64,000 nt of DNA from Alisma plantago-aquatica (GCA_963693085.1 OY856410.1:562143906-562207905); one strand, 5' to 3'. Shown: positions 1-12,118, numbered from the stretch's first letter. Notes: a model not told the origin generated them from the letters alone. Program-made: numbers and translations.

Positions 1-994
1 CTTTATGACGATCAGGCATCCTAGCATGGATGGCCGATGTGTAGCTCACAGCAGGTACTGGGATAGGTATGGAGGTAGAAGCCAGGTCCGGATTCTGAGC
101 CTGTTGCTTACACTCCTTCTCAATGTGACCTAAACGGCCACACTGAAGACAAAACTGAGGGAGGTTTTCATACTCCAGGCGGAAGAGTTCTCCATTAAGA
201 AAGATCGCCGGCAGGAGGGGTTTACTTGTATCAACCTCCACCGTGATACGGGAGAACTTGCCCCTGTTACCCATTAGGGTATTAGCATCAATCTTGATGG
301 TTTTCCCTATCGAGTTACCAATCTATTCCAGGAGTTGGTATTGGTAAAGGAATACGGGGAGTTCTGTGACTCTCGCCCACACCACCAGCTTCCGGGGGAT
401 GGGTTCAGAGGGCCTGAACGATGGGGACCAAGACTGCACCGAGAGATAGCTGCCGAAGATAGTCCATGGGCCGCCCGTCATGGCTTTCTCATAATCATGT
501 TGGTTCCCCAGTTGGATAATGTAGTAGCCATTGTCGAGGTCGATAATCCGATATTGCGTTGTAGGGCCCCAGAGGGTCATTATTTTGTTAACCAGGGTTT
601 GAAACCCTAACGTGGTTCCGATCGCCTTGACGATGATAGTGTGCTTCCAAGGTTCGAGGAGGGGCTAGATCACATCATGTTTGAGTGAGAATGCGGGAAA
701 AACCCTGCTCATATCGACCTGGATATCGGCAGCGGTCAGGACATCTGGAGGGGTGGGATTGGCATACGAGAGAAGGTCGACGTCCTTCCCAATGTGAGCA
801 TCTTGGTAAGACTTTCGGGAAGGTGGCTCCTTGGGCGTGGAATCAGAAGCATCCATGGCTTCCGTGTCAGTAGTTGGTTCAGCGGTATCATCGACTTCAG
901 AGGTGTGGAGTTCTCGTTCAACAGCCTGATCATTGTTACTAGTCCTTGGCAGGGACGGATGACCCCGGACGCCACGGCTCTCAAATCCTACCAT
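1..994 (-). pseudogene. LINE (L1-type) ORF1, DUF4283-like gag protein with zinc knuckle, broken, partial
   Basis: Nucleic-acid-binding ORF1 protein of a plant non-LTR retrotransposon, which would package element RNA. One reading frame runs leftward from an ATG at 994. It holds an acidic, low-complexity N-terminal part (about 994-665), then the DUF4283-type core (about 640-330, with MTLWGPTTQYRI and GPWTIFGSYLSV), then a zinc knuckle at about 140-180 reading CLQCGRLGHIEKEC, a canonical CX2CX4HX4C. Two in-frame stops interrupt it: TAG at 662-664 and TAG at 320-322. No frameshift is seen. The protein and the rest of the element leave the window at base 1, so ORF2 would lie to the left. The family assignment is firm; the exact 5' end of the LINE near 994-1010 is not fixed. 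Confidence 0.85.
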
Positions 995-2937
995 GGAGAC
1001 CTAATTGCTAGATATATTCTAAGGTTTCTAATCTGAATTAGGGTTCATTAGTGTTTCTCATATCAATTTCTCAAACTTTATCCTTTTCAAGTCAATAAAC
1101 CCTAAAATAGCTTTTCTACTCATAAAAACCCTAATTGCTCAAATTATCCATATTAAGGATCTTTTATACTCAAATTAACTTTAGAACATCATATCTCTAT
1201 ATTATTCATGGATTTCACAATTAAAATCATTAAAAATCATAATTACTAAAATTAGGGTTTCTAGGCCCATTAATGCACTTTATATGCATGAAACCCTAAT
1301 TCAAGCCATTATGCATAAAGATCATCTTTTTAGATCTGATTCTTTCTTTTATTAATAATAGGTTAATATTTGCTCTAAAACATTCAAAGAACATTATTAG
1401 ATCCAACTATCATCAAATATAAGGGTTTTTTTCATTAATTAAACTATTAAAGATGATAACTTTATACACTTTTGGAATTTCAAGAGGAATTAGGCTTCAA
1501 TTGTATTTTATTAGATTCCTCATATTTTTCTGAGCAAGATCCACTTATAATTCATCTTAATCAGAGTTATCAATAATTAATTATTATGATTTTCTCAAAG
1601 TAAAACAATTATGACCAATTAAGTGGCGCCACGTGTACGCTTACCTTGAATTCATTGGGTCCACGTCGAACCCAGTTGGACCAGTGGTTGTGCACCACAC
1701 CAGTGGTTTGCTCTCACGAGACTAGGCTCGCCTTCCCTCACAAAATCCCCTCTTTTCCCTTTCTTCACCCGTGTTGAGTCGAGGGCAGGAAAGACTTTTC
1801 ACATTTGATCGTATCCTTCCTTCGATCCTTCTACTCGCGAGCAGTGTGTTATTGGGCGAGTCAACCCCATTCGTTGACTTCACGAGCGTAGGCTCTTAGG
1901 TGGCGGGACAAAGAACAAACTGCACTGCCCCACCCCACCGAACTCACATGTGGGCCCAATTTCCAGGGGGAAGAGAGAGCAGGGGAGTCACTTTTTGAGT
2001 TTGTGGGATCTTGAACATAGACATCAGGAGACTAAAGAGCCTTATATAGGCACGGACGAGCAAGGTCCTCTATTCGCAGGCTTGTCTGTCTGACAAAATT
2101 GGAGAAAGTCATGATCTATTCTAAAGCAGTTAAAATTGAGGTTGTTTGAGTTTGAATCTACCTCCCCAACTTGATGGGAGAGTTTAATTCTATCCATATT
2201 GATCACGGATAGAGGGAATCTGAGAAGGAAAGGAAACTTTATTGTTTTGGATTTGCCTCAGCTGTTCAAAGGTGATCACTTACCAGCCCTCAATTTTTGA
2301 TCCAAGGGCTACCAAAACGTGCCCATATAGTCTGCAAAAATCCCTTTCCAAAAAGGAAAAGAATGTGTGTGACATTAATCATAAATTGTTTATTAATCCC
2401 TCACTTTATGCAAACTTACTAAATGCATATCTCTCTCCTCTTTTACCCAATTGATCCCAAATTTTAAGGGAAAGTCCATAATGACTTAAACTACTTGTGT
2501 GCCAAGTTTGGGACTCAAACTCGAAAGTATGAGATAGTTTTCTTCATATGCAAGTTATTACTTATTAAGGCATATTTTATGTATATTTTCTCTCTTGTAT
2601 TCTTTTATTCTATTTATTTGGATTCCTTGTATCCCAAGAAACCATGTGGAGTTTGAAATATCATCCATTATGATCAATCACACATCTTTCTACATGTTTC
2701 TTGTATTTTCACCTTTATTTCAAATTTCATTCTTAATAAAGCAATATTGGATTTCTTCTTTTCCTTTAATCATATTGGACTCGTTATCATATTATGATCC
2801 ATGAAATCACATGTTTAAAGTAAATATTGCAAAGGGAATCCATCCAATACATATAATTCATACAATTCCCATATTCATACATTTATTGGGGAAATTGCAT
2901 TTCCAACCATATAAACCTAAAAATTAGGGTTGTAACA
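995..2937 (-). repeat. LTR-like block at the 3' side of minus-strand gypsy remnant D
   Basis: On the minus strand this block begins at 2937 with TGTTACAACCCTAATT, immediately after a purine-rich tract (AAGAGGGGAAGGA, 2938-2950), the normal junction of internal DNA and 3' LTR. It is AT-rich with many AAACCCTA/TAGGGTTT motifs. A TATA-like CTTATATAGG lies at 2041-2050. No coding sequence was found. The far end of the LTR is not visible because the LINE at 1-994 appears to sit inside it or to replace it. Confidence 0.6.
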
Positions 2938-2950
2938 TCCTTCCCCTCTT
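2938..2950 (-). promoter_or_regulatory. polypurine tract of gypsy remnant D
   Basis: On the minus strand AAGAGGGGAAGGA directly precedes the TG of the LTR. This is the usual plus-strand primer position of a Ty3/gypsy element, and it resembles the tract before the right LTR of element E (34837-34848). Confidence 0.7.
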
Positions 2951-4200
2951 ATAGGAATTTTGCCCTCAAAATTCCATCAAACATACAAATAGTTTGGGAG
3001 ACTTTTCCACGTCCATCATTGGCTCCCATGTGGCTTCATCCTCCCCATGGTGCTTCCAAAGAACCTTTATCATCTTGTATTCTTTACTCCTGAGCTCTCT
3101 CTCACCTCAGTATCTCATACCCTCATAGGTGACTCAAGGTAAGCTAGCCTCCCTTGGAGTTCAATAGGTTCAATGCTCAATACATGGCTCAAGTACCTCA
3201 CATAGTTCTCTAGATCGGACACATGGAACACATCATACATCATATTAACCTGAGGGTAAGGCTAAACATAAGGAACTCCACCAATCCATCTCAAATGGAC
3301 CCATGTATCGGGGACTCAGCTTTCTCAGCTATAGCTCAGAGGGGTCGGGTTTTCATAACACATGTCCACCCATAGCAAACTGCATTTCAGTCTGATTCGC
3401 ATCAGCTTATGACTCCTTCCGATCATGGGCTTCCTCAGCCATTGCCTGATCAAAGTGACATCATTTGCATACACTTGTGGATTCTCTGACCTTCATAAGG
3501 TCCTCTCACCAACATCATCCAAGTGAAGTGGTGGCCAACACATCCTCCCTTATAGAGCTTCATACATCCTGATACTGGCTATGATGGCTATCATAACAAG
3601 CAAACTCTGCTAGGGGTAGGTACTACTCCCGTAAATCACCCTGAACGAGCACACATGCTCTCATCAGACCCTCTAAAGTCTGGATCATACTCTCTTGGTT
3701 GTCCATCAACCAGGGTGATATGTTGTACTTCAACTTCAATCCAACATCGAGTTATTCATGTTCCTACTTCCACCACATGGAGTGAACTTAAGGTCATACT
3801 CGGATCACGGTGTAGTTGAACTATCTCTCTCTCTCTCTCATATATATAGTTCAACCAAAACTATCATACTGACAGTGCTCTCTCTTAGGCAAGGGATTAG
3901 GTCAACTTGGTAAGGTGATCTACCATAACCCATATTGCATCATGACCACTCTTGGTCTATGGGAGACCCACCACAGTGTCCATGGTACTCTGCTCCCATT
4001 CACTCGTGGGGACTCCCCATTATCGGTAGCAACTCACTGGGTTATTTGTGTTTAGCCTTCACCCTCTGGCATGTATGGCATCTGGCCACATGCAACTCTA
4101 TATCCTTCTTCTAGGTACAACCACAAACCTTAAGCATCTTGGTAGTACCACGGTGTATGGTGTACATAAAATCATGAACTTTTATGTTCATCACCTGAGG
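2951..4200 (-). pseudogene. Ty3/gypsy integrase and pol 3' end, degenerate (element D)
   Basis: Remnant of a gypsy integrase, which inserts retrotransposon cDNA into the chromosome. Read leftward it shows a zinc-binding segment (HVARCHTCQRVKAKHK, about 4110-4070), the catalytic-core start (MDTVVGLP and DAIWVMVDHLTK, about 3995-3905), a DGQ-type segment near 3715-3700, and an EGLMRACV-like stretch near 3680-3660. A YEAL..GR-like motif lies near 3560. The 3' end has a LRKLSPRYMGP-like patch near 3330 and a chromo-like WKHHGEDEATWEPM near 3055-3010. Stops and frame changes occur throughout. Protease, reverse transcriptase and RNase H are missing: integrase starts within about 100 bases of the gag end. 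It cannot encode a working enzyme. Confidence 0.75.
3822..3839. repeat. CT microsatellite
   Basis: A (CT)n run followed by a short TA run, lying inside the degenerate integrase of element D. It adds length that breaks alignment with the related element E. Confidence 0.8.
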
Positions 4201-4272
4201 ACTTCCTCTTCTTGTCAAACTCCCTAGGTTGAAACCCTGGGTAAGATTCCACAGCCAAAGCATTACCATCTG

Positions 4273-4826
4273 TTAAAAGGTCAAAGGAAGTTGTGAGATA
4301 AGGGCATGACCCACATTGTAGTTGAGTGCTTGTAGATATAGGTTAGTTCTACTCTCTTTACTAAGTCTAGAAGCATATCTCTCAAGCAACAGGAATTTTT
4401 GCACATTCATAGAAACAAACATTGATCCTTGCTTCAAACTATAGAACTCAGATTCCTTTTTCTTCAAAGTAGCAATACAAATATACTTCCCATGGAAGAG
4501 AGCCAAAATTCCACCCAAGACATGGCTGAGATGTCTCTAGTCCTTGCAATTCCATTCCACCAAACTCTTCCAGGCCCTTCCAAGACATTTGAAACAAACC
4601 TAACCTTTTGATGTGGTGGACATGCCATACCATCAAAAGTCCTCTTGATGGCTAATACCCAATTATCAGCTTTGTCGACCATCTCTATTTCACCTTCACC
4701 CTTGAAGGAAGATGGTTGCATCTTCATGAACTCCACGATTGAGAACTCCATAGGCTTCTCAGGTACAGTTGGGTCTTTCATCTTTCCAGCCATGGAAGTA
4801 GAAAAAAGTTGTTGATACATAGCCAA
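4273..4826 (-). pseudogene. Ty3/gypsy gag, frameshifted (element D)
   Basis: Capsid-type gag of a plant gypsy element. The first open segment (4826 to about 4500) contains FMKMQPSSFKGEGE, then IKRTFDGMACPPHQKVRF and LEGPGRVWWNG, the classical Retrotrans_gag order. The reading then moves to another frame (about 4518-4273), where LKKKESEFYSLKQGSMFV and FLLLERYASRL continue the domain. One frameshift near 4500 and the loss of everything after the capsid, including any zinc knuckle, make it a pseudogene. It lies just downstream, in minus orientation, of the primer site at 5057-5069. Confidence 0.85.
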
Positions 4827-5056
4827 CTCTTGCTCTGGAGAGATGACTACATCCGAACTAGCAGAAGTTGAGGTCCCTTAACCAAACCTAAGGTTTTGGG
4901 GTGTCTCGTAACCGTATTGGTTGTCAATCGTTGAGTTATCTCCCACCATCAGGGTTTTGCCTGTACAAGGCAAGGACACAAGGTATAAGCAACCTAAGAT
5001 AAAGGTAAACATCCTAAGGGAGACAGATTGAAATAGTTAGATAATCGACTACTGGT

Positions 5057-5069
5057 GGCTCTAATACCA
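5057..5069 (-). promoter_or_regulatory. tRNA-iMet primer binding site of element D
   Basis: On the minus strand TGGTATTAGAGCC differs by one base from the usual TGGTATCAGAGCC. It lies three bases from the LTR end TG/CA at 5073 and upstream of the gag, as expected for a primer site. Confidence 0.75.
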
Positions 5070-5072
5070 TGA

Positions 5073-8000
5073 TGTAGGGAGTGGGATCCCAGAGGGGAAC
5101 CACTCCCTACTAGAAATAAAATGGCAACATTCCTTGAACCAAACACCACGTAAAACAATTTTCCAAAGGGATGGAGACCAATTCATTCAACACATTTGTA
5201 TCATAACACAATGAATAGAAGTGGAAAAGATCATTATCTAACAATTTACAAAGCTTGATAACATAATACATAACTTCACCATACATGGGCGACCAAAAGG
5301 AAAACTAAACATATAAGCCAAAGATCAAGATGAGGGTCATCTAACCACCTCTTCAAGTCTCCCAAAAGCTCAGCTACATGGTTTATGTTGAATTTCACCT
5401 CACCTTGATCTAATCTGGGGTTGGAAGCATACCCCATAAAAGAAGAAAAGAAAAGAAAACATCAGCAAAAAGCCGATATGTGTATAATAAAGAAATCTTT
5501 GAGCAATGTAGGTAATAAGGACATAAAATGTAAATGCTTCCCATATAAGAGAAAAGGACTACCCAAAGAGGTCATAAAAGGAAGATAAAAAAGAGATACT
5601 TGCCATAACCAAAAAATAAAATTGTGCCATACTAACACATATGAAGAAAGTTGGGCACACACCCCCACAATATTCAACCTATATGCATGTGAGATAAACA
5701 TAGCCCTAGGACAATATAAATAGCAATGATAGCCAAGGCTTCACATCCTTGAAACCTAATAGAGAATGACACGCTGCCAAACTCCCAATATATATATATA
5801 TATATATATAAGTTGATCCAAGGCTTCACATCCTTGAAACTCTGGTATGGGGCACCACCACCACCATCCCATAAGAAAAAAGAACACACAGCTGAAAACC
5901 AATGCAATTACACTACTCTAGTGCTACTGAGTCACATAGTATGTAAAATAAAGAGGCAAATAAGAAGTATAATCAAAATTATAAAATGTTGCCATCAAAA
6001 TGGAAAACACAAAAATATAAACATTCATTTCAAAGTGGTCACATATCAATATAAAAGACCAACATGCACCAAGGCACAAGATAGATATCAAGAGAATATC
6101 CAAGTCCATAACAAGAAAGATAGTTCACAGGAACCATGATATCAAGAAAATAGACATATGTGTAGGATAAAGTCAAAAGAAAGATAAGATAGGTGAATTT
6201 CTCAACATAGATGAATAGGGGATACAACATACCTCAACTTTAAAGTCCAACATCAAAAGCACTTCTACATCCAAGTCTAGGTTACCAGAGATCCTAATAA
6301 ACATATATACAGATTTTATGTCAATTTCATACAGATTAACCAAACACTAAAAACCACCTTTTTATAATTATGTGAATTAGGTTATGAAAAACATTTCTTA
6401 TTTTAGTTTATATTATTAGGAATCCAAAACATTTTTATTATATTTTTCTGACTTATAGATTATTAGTTATGATTTTTATAAGTTAATTCTCATTTGATTA
6501 GATCCATTGAAAACACATGTTATTAATCATTTGATTTAGTAATCAAAACTTATACCATTAGATATAACTTATTTCTCTGATTCCAGCGAGCATTTATTCA
6601 TATTGTTCTGACCAATAGATTATTAGTTATTAATTTTCAAACTTCGGCCAATCAGATAATTACAAGTTAGAAAAGCAATTGTAAAAGAGAAGAGAGAGAG
6701 GGAGAGGGTTGTGGCTCTGAGTTGGCCCAATCATGGTTGGCCAACTCGGTCAGTCTCACAACCAACTCAGCAATGTCAAGTGAAAAAAAAAACTCGACTG
6801 TGAAATTACTGAATTGCCCTAAGGCTAAAAATGAAAATCAGAAAGAAACAAGCAGGGTAGATGAGGAATACCATCCATGGGACCCTTTCCAAAGTCTCGC
6901 TCATGCCATGGCTTCTCCAGGAGCCAGCGGGTCAGCAACCCAAGGTCCACATAGAGATCTCATGGCAAGCAACAATGCCAAGACTTCGACCAAGAACCCC
7001 GCTACTCAACGTGATCACCCAACCAAACTTTGGGCTAGACAGGCACCAAAGCACCAAGCTCTTCAGCAAAACAGAGCCGGAAAACTGATCAAGTGGTACC
7101 TGATGAAAATTTGATAAAATTGAGAAATAAACAAATGAACATTGTCAAAAATGCAACTAAGGAAGCAAATGCCAAGTTTGCAGGGTTCCCGAAGCAAAGA
7201 AGATCAAAAACATTCAAAATGTCGGTGAGGCACAAAGCCGTTCTATAGGGTACATCATTCAGGAAGGATTTAGAGACAATAAACAAGACAGAGACGAATA
7301 ATGAAGGTAGAAGAAGCTTAATGATGGGTCAATTACACCCACAAAGGTGGAGAAGACACCAGAGAGGAGTTGGTCACTGGAAAACAAGGTAGAGCAGGTC
7401 CGACCTCACCACAAAATGTGCAAGTCAATTGAAGTGGGGAAGGTACTCAGTTAGGATTGAGGATGCTCCAAAATGCCTTATATATAAGGGAGGAAGAGCG
7501 GATGAGTGATAAGGAAACCATGGTCATTAAGAAACTTTTGGGGGTTTTGGATTGGGTAAGCAAAACATATAAAAAGTAGGGGTCATCGGATAGGCCATCC
7601 TCTCCCGAGCATGAGGAGAACGAAGGGGAAGAAGAATTTGCAGAACAACCTGTTGCATTCACTCTCCTACTTGAGGTAGGAGAGAATGCCCCAACCATTG
7701 GATCCAGAAATCAATGGTCTGGATTATTCAAAAAGCATATTAAGAAACTAAGGCTTGTGACAGTGCGACAAAAATCGAATTAATTTAATAAAGTGAAATT
7801 ACATTTAATTTCCTTTTTCTCTTTCTTCATTTTAGGGTTCAAACATTATTCAAATTAAGTAAAATTTTGCACAGAGGCCAAATAAGGCATGTAGATTCTG
7901 ATTATGCACTTAGTTTTTCCCTTTGGAAACTTTTAATGGGATAAATAAATCAAATATCATTTTCTCTTTCCTCCTTCATTAATGGTATTAGGATTATCCA

Positions 8001-8673
8001 AATTTGATGAAACTTGAACCACAATTCATATTTAATGTGTTGAATACGATTTTTTCATCAATTTTATATTTTTGGAGTTGTTTGTATATTTATTAAATAT
8101 TTTTAAGGTTCTACACACTCTCTCTCCTGATTTCACCCTTTGAAGCAAACTTTTCCAAATTGGATGAAAATTCACCCAAAAGCTATATTTATTATGTAGG
8201 TTACGAATATATGATAATTTTTCTATTTTGGAGCCAAATATTATTTTGTTTGATATTTTGGGTAAAACACACATCTTCTTTTCCAATTTGATTTAAATGA
8301 AATATTATTACGTGAATAATGTGAAACTTGACTCCCAAGGCAGTTGGGACCCAAGGAACACGATTTTAAATTTAGATTTTACTTTTGGGATTTCTTTTTA
8401 TGAGATATGTCATATGGTCCATTAGTGGCCCATTAGTTCATTATTCGACCAATTATAATCTTATTATCTGCATATGTGTCCTATATGATTATTAAGCATG
8501 TTTTGTTATGTTACACTTCTTGTGACACATTTTAGATTTCATTATTGGCTTGATTACATGTATTAGCTTATCCTTGTTTGGCTAAGTCAAAAGGGGTCAA
8601 ACAACTAAGGTAGGGTTCTAGATCTATTATGTTACAAAAGTTCTAGGGTAGGGTCCAAGATCTGATATGTTAC
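5073..8673 (-). repeat. 5' LTR-like block of element D
   Basis: Starts on the plus strand with TGTAGGGAGTGGG beside the primer site. A likely outer end is TGTTACA at 8667-8673; an alternative is the similar ATGTTACA ending at 8636, the two being a short duplication. A palindromic TATA motif (CCTTATATATAAGGG, 7477-7490) could start transcription leftward. The block is AT-rich with no believable gene; small reading frames at 6722-7114 and 7447-7698 show no known domain. Its start does not match the LTR-like block ending at 2937, so the two are not simple copies of one LTR. Confidence 0.5.
5789..5810. repeat. AT microsatellite
   Basis: Pure (TA)n run of about 22 bases. It lies between two copies of a direct repeat containing AAGGCTTCACATCCTTGAAAC (about 5735 and 5819). 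Confidence 0.9.
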
Positions 8674-8733
8674 ACAAACCCTAGTCCTAGGTCCCTATAG
8701 ACTCAGTGAACCTAAAGCTATGATACCAACAAA
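8674..8733 (-). promoter_or_regulatory. leader and primer binding site of gypsy-type element F
   Basis: On the minus strand TTGGTATCATAGCTTTAGG (primer site about 8716-8729) directly follows the LTR end at 8734. It continues into GTTCACTGAGTCTATAGGG, which is also present beside the primer site of element C (26340-26376). This shared leader ties F and C to related families. The leader is cut short at 8673, where the LTR-like block of D begins, suggesting D inserted here. Confidence 0.65.
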
Positions 8734-9136
8734 TGTGACACCCATTGTCACACAAAGCAAGATTACTCAAAACATAACCACATAAGAAAGATTAATGAGG
8801 GTATTATCAGAAAACACTAAAAATTAAAACCATTTTCATCAAACTGCTAGACAACAACAACCTTCACATATAAGTCATTCCATGCCTCAAATCATATACA
8901 AGGCATGCTATCAACTTGCTATCTAAGAACCTCTTCCAAAACATATATACATGATTCCACCACATCTGTACATAACAGGTATACAATCCAGCCATATAAA
9001 GAAAACACGTTTGCAAAACATCTACAAAATGTTCCCAAGGACCCAAGTGTATAGGTGGTGTAGTTATTGCATGCATGTGTGGTCTTTTGATATTTATAGG
9101 AATCCCCAAACTAGATTCACTCACAACACTAAAATA
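8734..9136 (-). repeat. LTR of element F, piece 1 (3' end of the 5' LTR)
   Basis: Begins TGTGACACCCATTGTCACAC next to the primer site. The segment containing ACACTAAAAATTAAAACC (about 8811-8832) is recognisably like the same part of the C LTR (17820-17850). It stops where a different LTR, starting TGCTCTCGCAAG, begins. Confidence 0.65.
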
Positions 9137-11381
9137 TGCTCTCGCAAGTACACGTGGTCATGTTATAGCATAGATGAGAGGCAAGCAAAGGAGGTCGAAC
9201 CATAGGGATAGAGGGGGAACTAGAGCTAAGTTAGTGTTGGCTACATTCCTAAAGTGGATATTATGGTTGAAGGGTTTAAAAGGGATGTTGGTTTGATTAC
9301 ACTAAACAAGAAATCAAGTAAAGGTAATATGAAAACTAGGTCCAAAAACTAGATTATCCTAGTTAAGTTAGGTCTAAAAAACTAGATTAAGCAATCAACT
9401 AAACAAGATCAAGATGATCTACACTACTCTAGAAAGGCCTTTAGAAACTAAGAACTAAGCTAAACACTAAAGCAAGCAAGAATCTAGATTAACCCTAACT
9501 AACAAGACTAAGTAATTAGCTAGAGGAAACAAAGATAATTAAGTTAAACTAGCATAACAAGCAAGGAGGCTAAGGTGGGTTTCAAGCAATGGATTGGGTA
9601 TGTGGGCCATTTGGGAATGTGATTTGATATTATATGTGGGTGTCAACATGTCATGCAAATTTCACAAATCAATCTAGATTACCAAACAAAACAACAAGGC
9701 AAGTGCTATTAGAATGTACCCTATACTACTAGTTAGAGAACTAGGGTTAGGTGTAATTCTAGTAGGACTTGTCAAGTCTAGGTTTCTAGGGTAAGTGGTG
9801 TTAGGGAAATTGAGAGCCAAGGGTAGGAATGGGACTAGTGATGAGGGTTTTTCACCTCCTGCTACTTGCCATCTAGCCTTTAAGAAGATCTAGGCAATTG
9901 CACTAATCACAATTACACTAGCTACTTATATATCACACTCACTTGTAGAAGAAGGGAGATGTATGTAGGAACAAAGGGGGATAGCTAGGAATCCACTAAT
10001 TGGACCTAGGAGCCATTCCTAAGATTGCTACATACATTCCAATTCCTCCTAGAAGCTAAGTGTCATCAAACATCACAAAGTAAGCAATTTATGTTTAAGA
10101 ACAAAAACCACTTGCAAGATAATGGGAAATGAGATAGAAGCAAAGGCAATCATCATAGAATGAAATTATGTTCATTACAAATTATTCTCCCCCAACAAGG
10201 TATCAAAGTCACATTTTAACCCCAAATAGCCCACCACTAGGGGCTTAGTTAGACATAATCACAGAAAAGATAAAAGAAAGGGGAAGAAGGGGATAGGACT
10301 CTATGGAGCTCAAAGCAGATCTTCCTTCTTCACCTCCTAGCTATTGTAGGGCGATCTCCTTCCTCCAAGGTGGATGATGGGCATGGAAATGGAGGGAGTT
10401 ATGGTAGAAAACCTAGAAAATTAGGTTTCTAAGGTGGAAATGAGGTGGAAATGGCGGGTGGAGAGCATAAATGCAAAGGGATTGCAATGAATGCTCAAGA
10501 GTGGGTGGAGAGGAGTAATGGCAAATAACCTAGTGATGTGGCCGCCACCCATGTATATATAGGTGGTGGTGGAAGCATTAGGGTAAGTAGGGGCATTGTT
10601 GGAAAAATAGTGCAGAAAATGGTAGGATTTAGGTGGTAGTACGGTTGTGCTGGTAAGCACGGTCGTGGTGGGTAGAGGTGGGAATGGTCGTGGTGGTATG
10701 GAACGATCATTCTAAGAAAGTGGAAAAATCATAGGTTGAAGCGGTGAAATGGAGATTGATAGAACGGTCATGATGGGTAGCACGATCGTGGTGTAGGCTA
10801 GGTAGAACGGCCATGCTGGGTAGTAGTGTTGTGGTGGTGGAGTTGGAGGGGAGGTTGCTCCCTTTAGTATGCTTGTTTTGTCTTTAGCTAGCACGATCGC
10901 ACTGGGTGGCATGGCCATTTTGGGGGCTTCATGGCACAACTATGTTGGGTAGCATGGGTATGTTGGCTGAGTTGTTGTAGCTTGGAATTTTCTTGGATTT
11001 ACCTATAACTTGTGCATTAACCATCACAACCGTTCATTGGCACCACATCCGTGTTGGGGTCGTCAGTAGCAAAATTAACTTCAATGTTCATGATCAATGG
11101 ACTTCTTTTCTTGATATCAAATCTTAGCCATTAGGGGTAGGTTGAGGGATCTTTGGGGGCTTTTTTGGACCCCTCCATGAGTGGAGGAACCTTATAACTC
11201 CTTCCTTGTCTCTCATCCATCCAAATCATGGTCCAAGTACCTGAAAATTATGCAAAGAATGTCCATAATTGCATTTGACAATAATACTCATATTGGGGAA
11301 TTTAACTTGCATTCTACTATGTTTAGATGTGAGTAAAGTATAAATTGGCACAAGATGGAGCCCTAAGATAGGGAAGCATCA
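9137..11381 (-). mobile_element. solo LTR of a gypsy-type (Tat/Athila-like) element
   Basis: A 2.2 kb block bounded by TGCTCTCGCAAGTACACG on the left and GGGAAGCATCA on the right, so TG...CA. The left edge, with AGGTCGAACCATAGGGATAG, resembles the terminal sequence known from plant Tat/Athila-type LTRs; this is by memory, not alignment. No primer site, tract or coding remnant lies beside it, hence the solo LTR call. On the minus strand it would read TGATGCTTCCC to GCGAGAGCA. A clear target duplication was not found (AAATA on the left, ACAGG on the right). A patch of GATCGTG/CACGATC motifs lies at 10640-10960. Confidence 0.55.
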
Positions 11382-11524
11382 ACAGGGATGACTCTAGGAC
11401 TCTATCAACAACAGACACCTAGTAGCACTATTAACCTTGTCAGCTACTGGCCCTCCTACTGCTCCTCAACCTTGCACAATCTCTACCTCTTCATGCTCAT
11501 CTAGGAAACCCACTAGGTGTGATT
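11382..11524 (-). repeat. LTR of element F, piece 2
   Basis: A short stretch between the solo LTR and the hAT-like element. Its order (CTACTGGCCCTCCTACTGCTCC) loosely follows the TGTTGTCCCTGATACTTTTGCTAC part of the C LTR (about 18134). Assigned mainly by position. Confidence 0.4.
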
Positions 11525-12107
11525 ATACATGTCAAATTGGGTCAAAATCTACGGGTGCCCATGGGTCGACCCGTTTAAGTTGGGTTTAGATCACAAAATT
11601 TGCCACCCGCCGAAAAAAAACCCAAACCCATACCCACCCGTTTACTTAGTGGGTTTCATGGGTAATCCACGGGAACCCGCGGGTGACCCGCTTAATTACA
11701 CTAATTTTATTAATAGATAGAATATTTAGCTACTAGTAAAATATTTATAGACGCAGTGGAAGGATTGCATCCATGCGACTTTGTAGTAAGGGGGAAGATA
11801 TTAAATATGTCCTATACTCATATCATAATTGCATTTTACAATTCAAGTTAACAAAGCACAGTAACAGAGACTCCAAAATCAGATCGTGAGACAAAAGCAA
11901 ACTAAGCATGAAGCTAAGTTAGGCAGTGATTGCTAGACTTAAATTTTAGTCTGACTAGAAATGACTTAAATTTCAATCTTTGTTTTAGTTTCCCAAATAT
12001 ATCCTTCGTCTCATTTGGATACCACAATTCATACTAGATATTGTTGTATTTTTTTTTATGTTTGTTGTAGGTGGTCATTATTTAAGGCTGTATGAACATC
12101 TAAAGTT

Positions 12108-12116
12108 TGTAGTACA
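12108..12116. repeat. target-site duplication of LINE, left copy
   Basis: TGTAGTACA here is repeated at 15902-15910, directly after the LINE's A-tail, which fixes both ends of the insertion. Confidence 0.85.
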
Positions 12117-12118
12117 GG

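Noticed and set aside
335..610. 91-codon plus-strand frame
   Set aside because: Antisense to the DUF4283-like core of the LINE ORF1.
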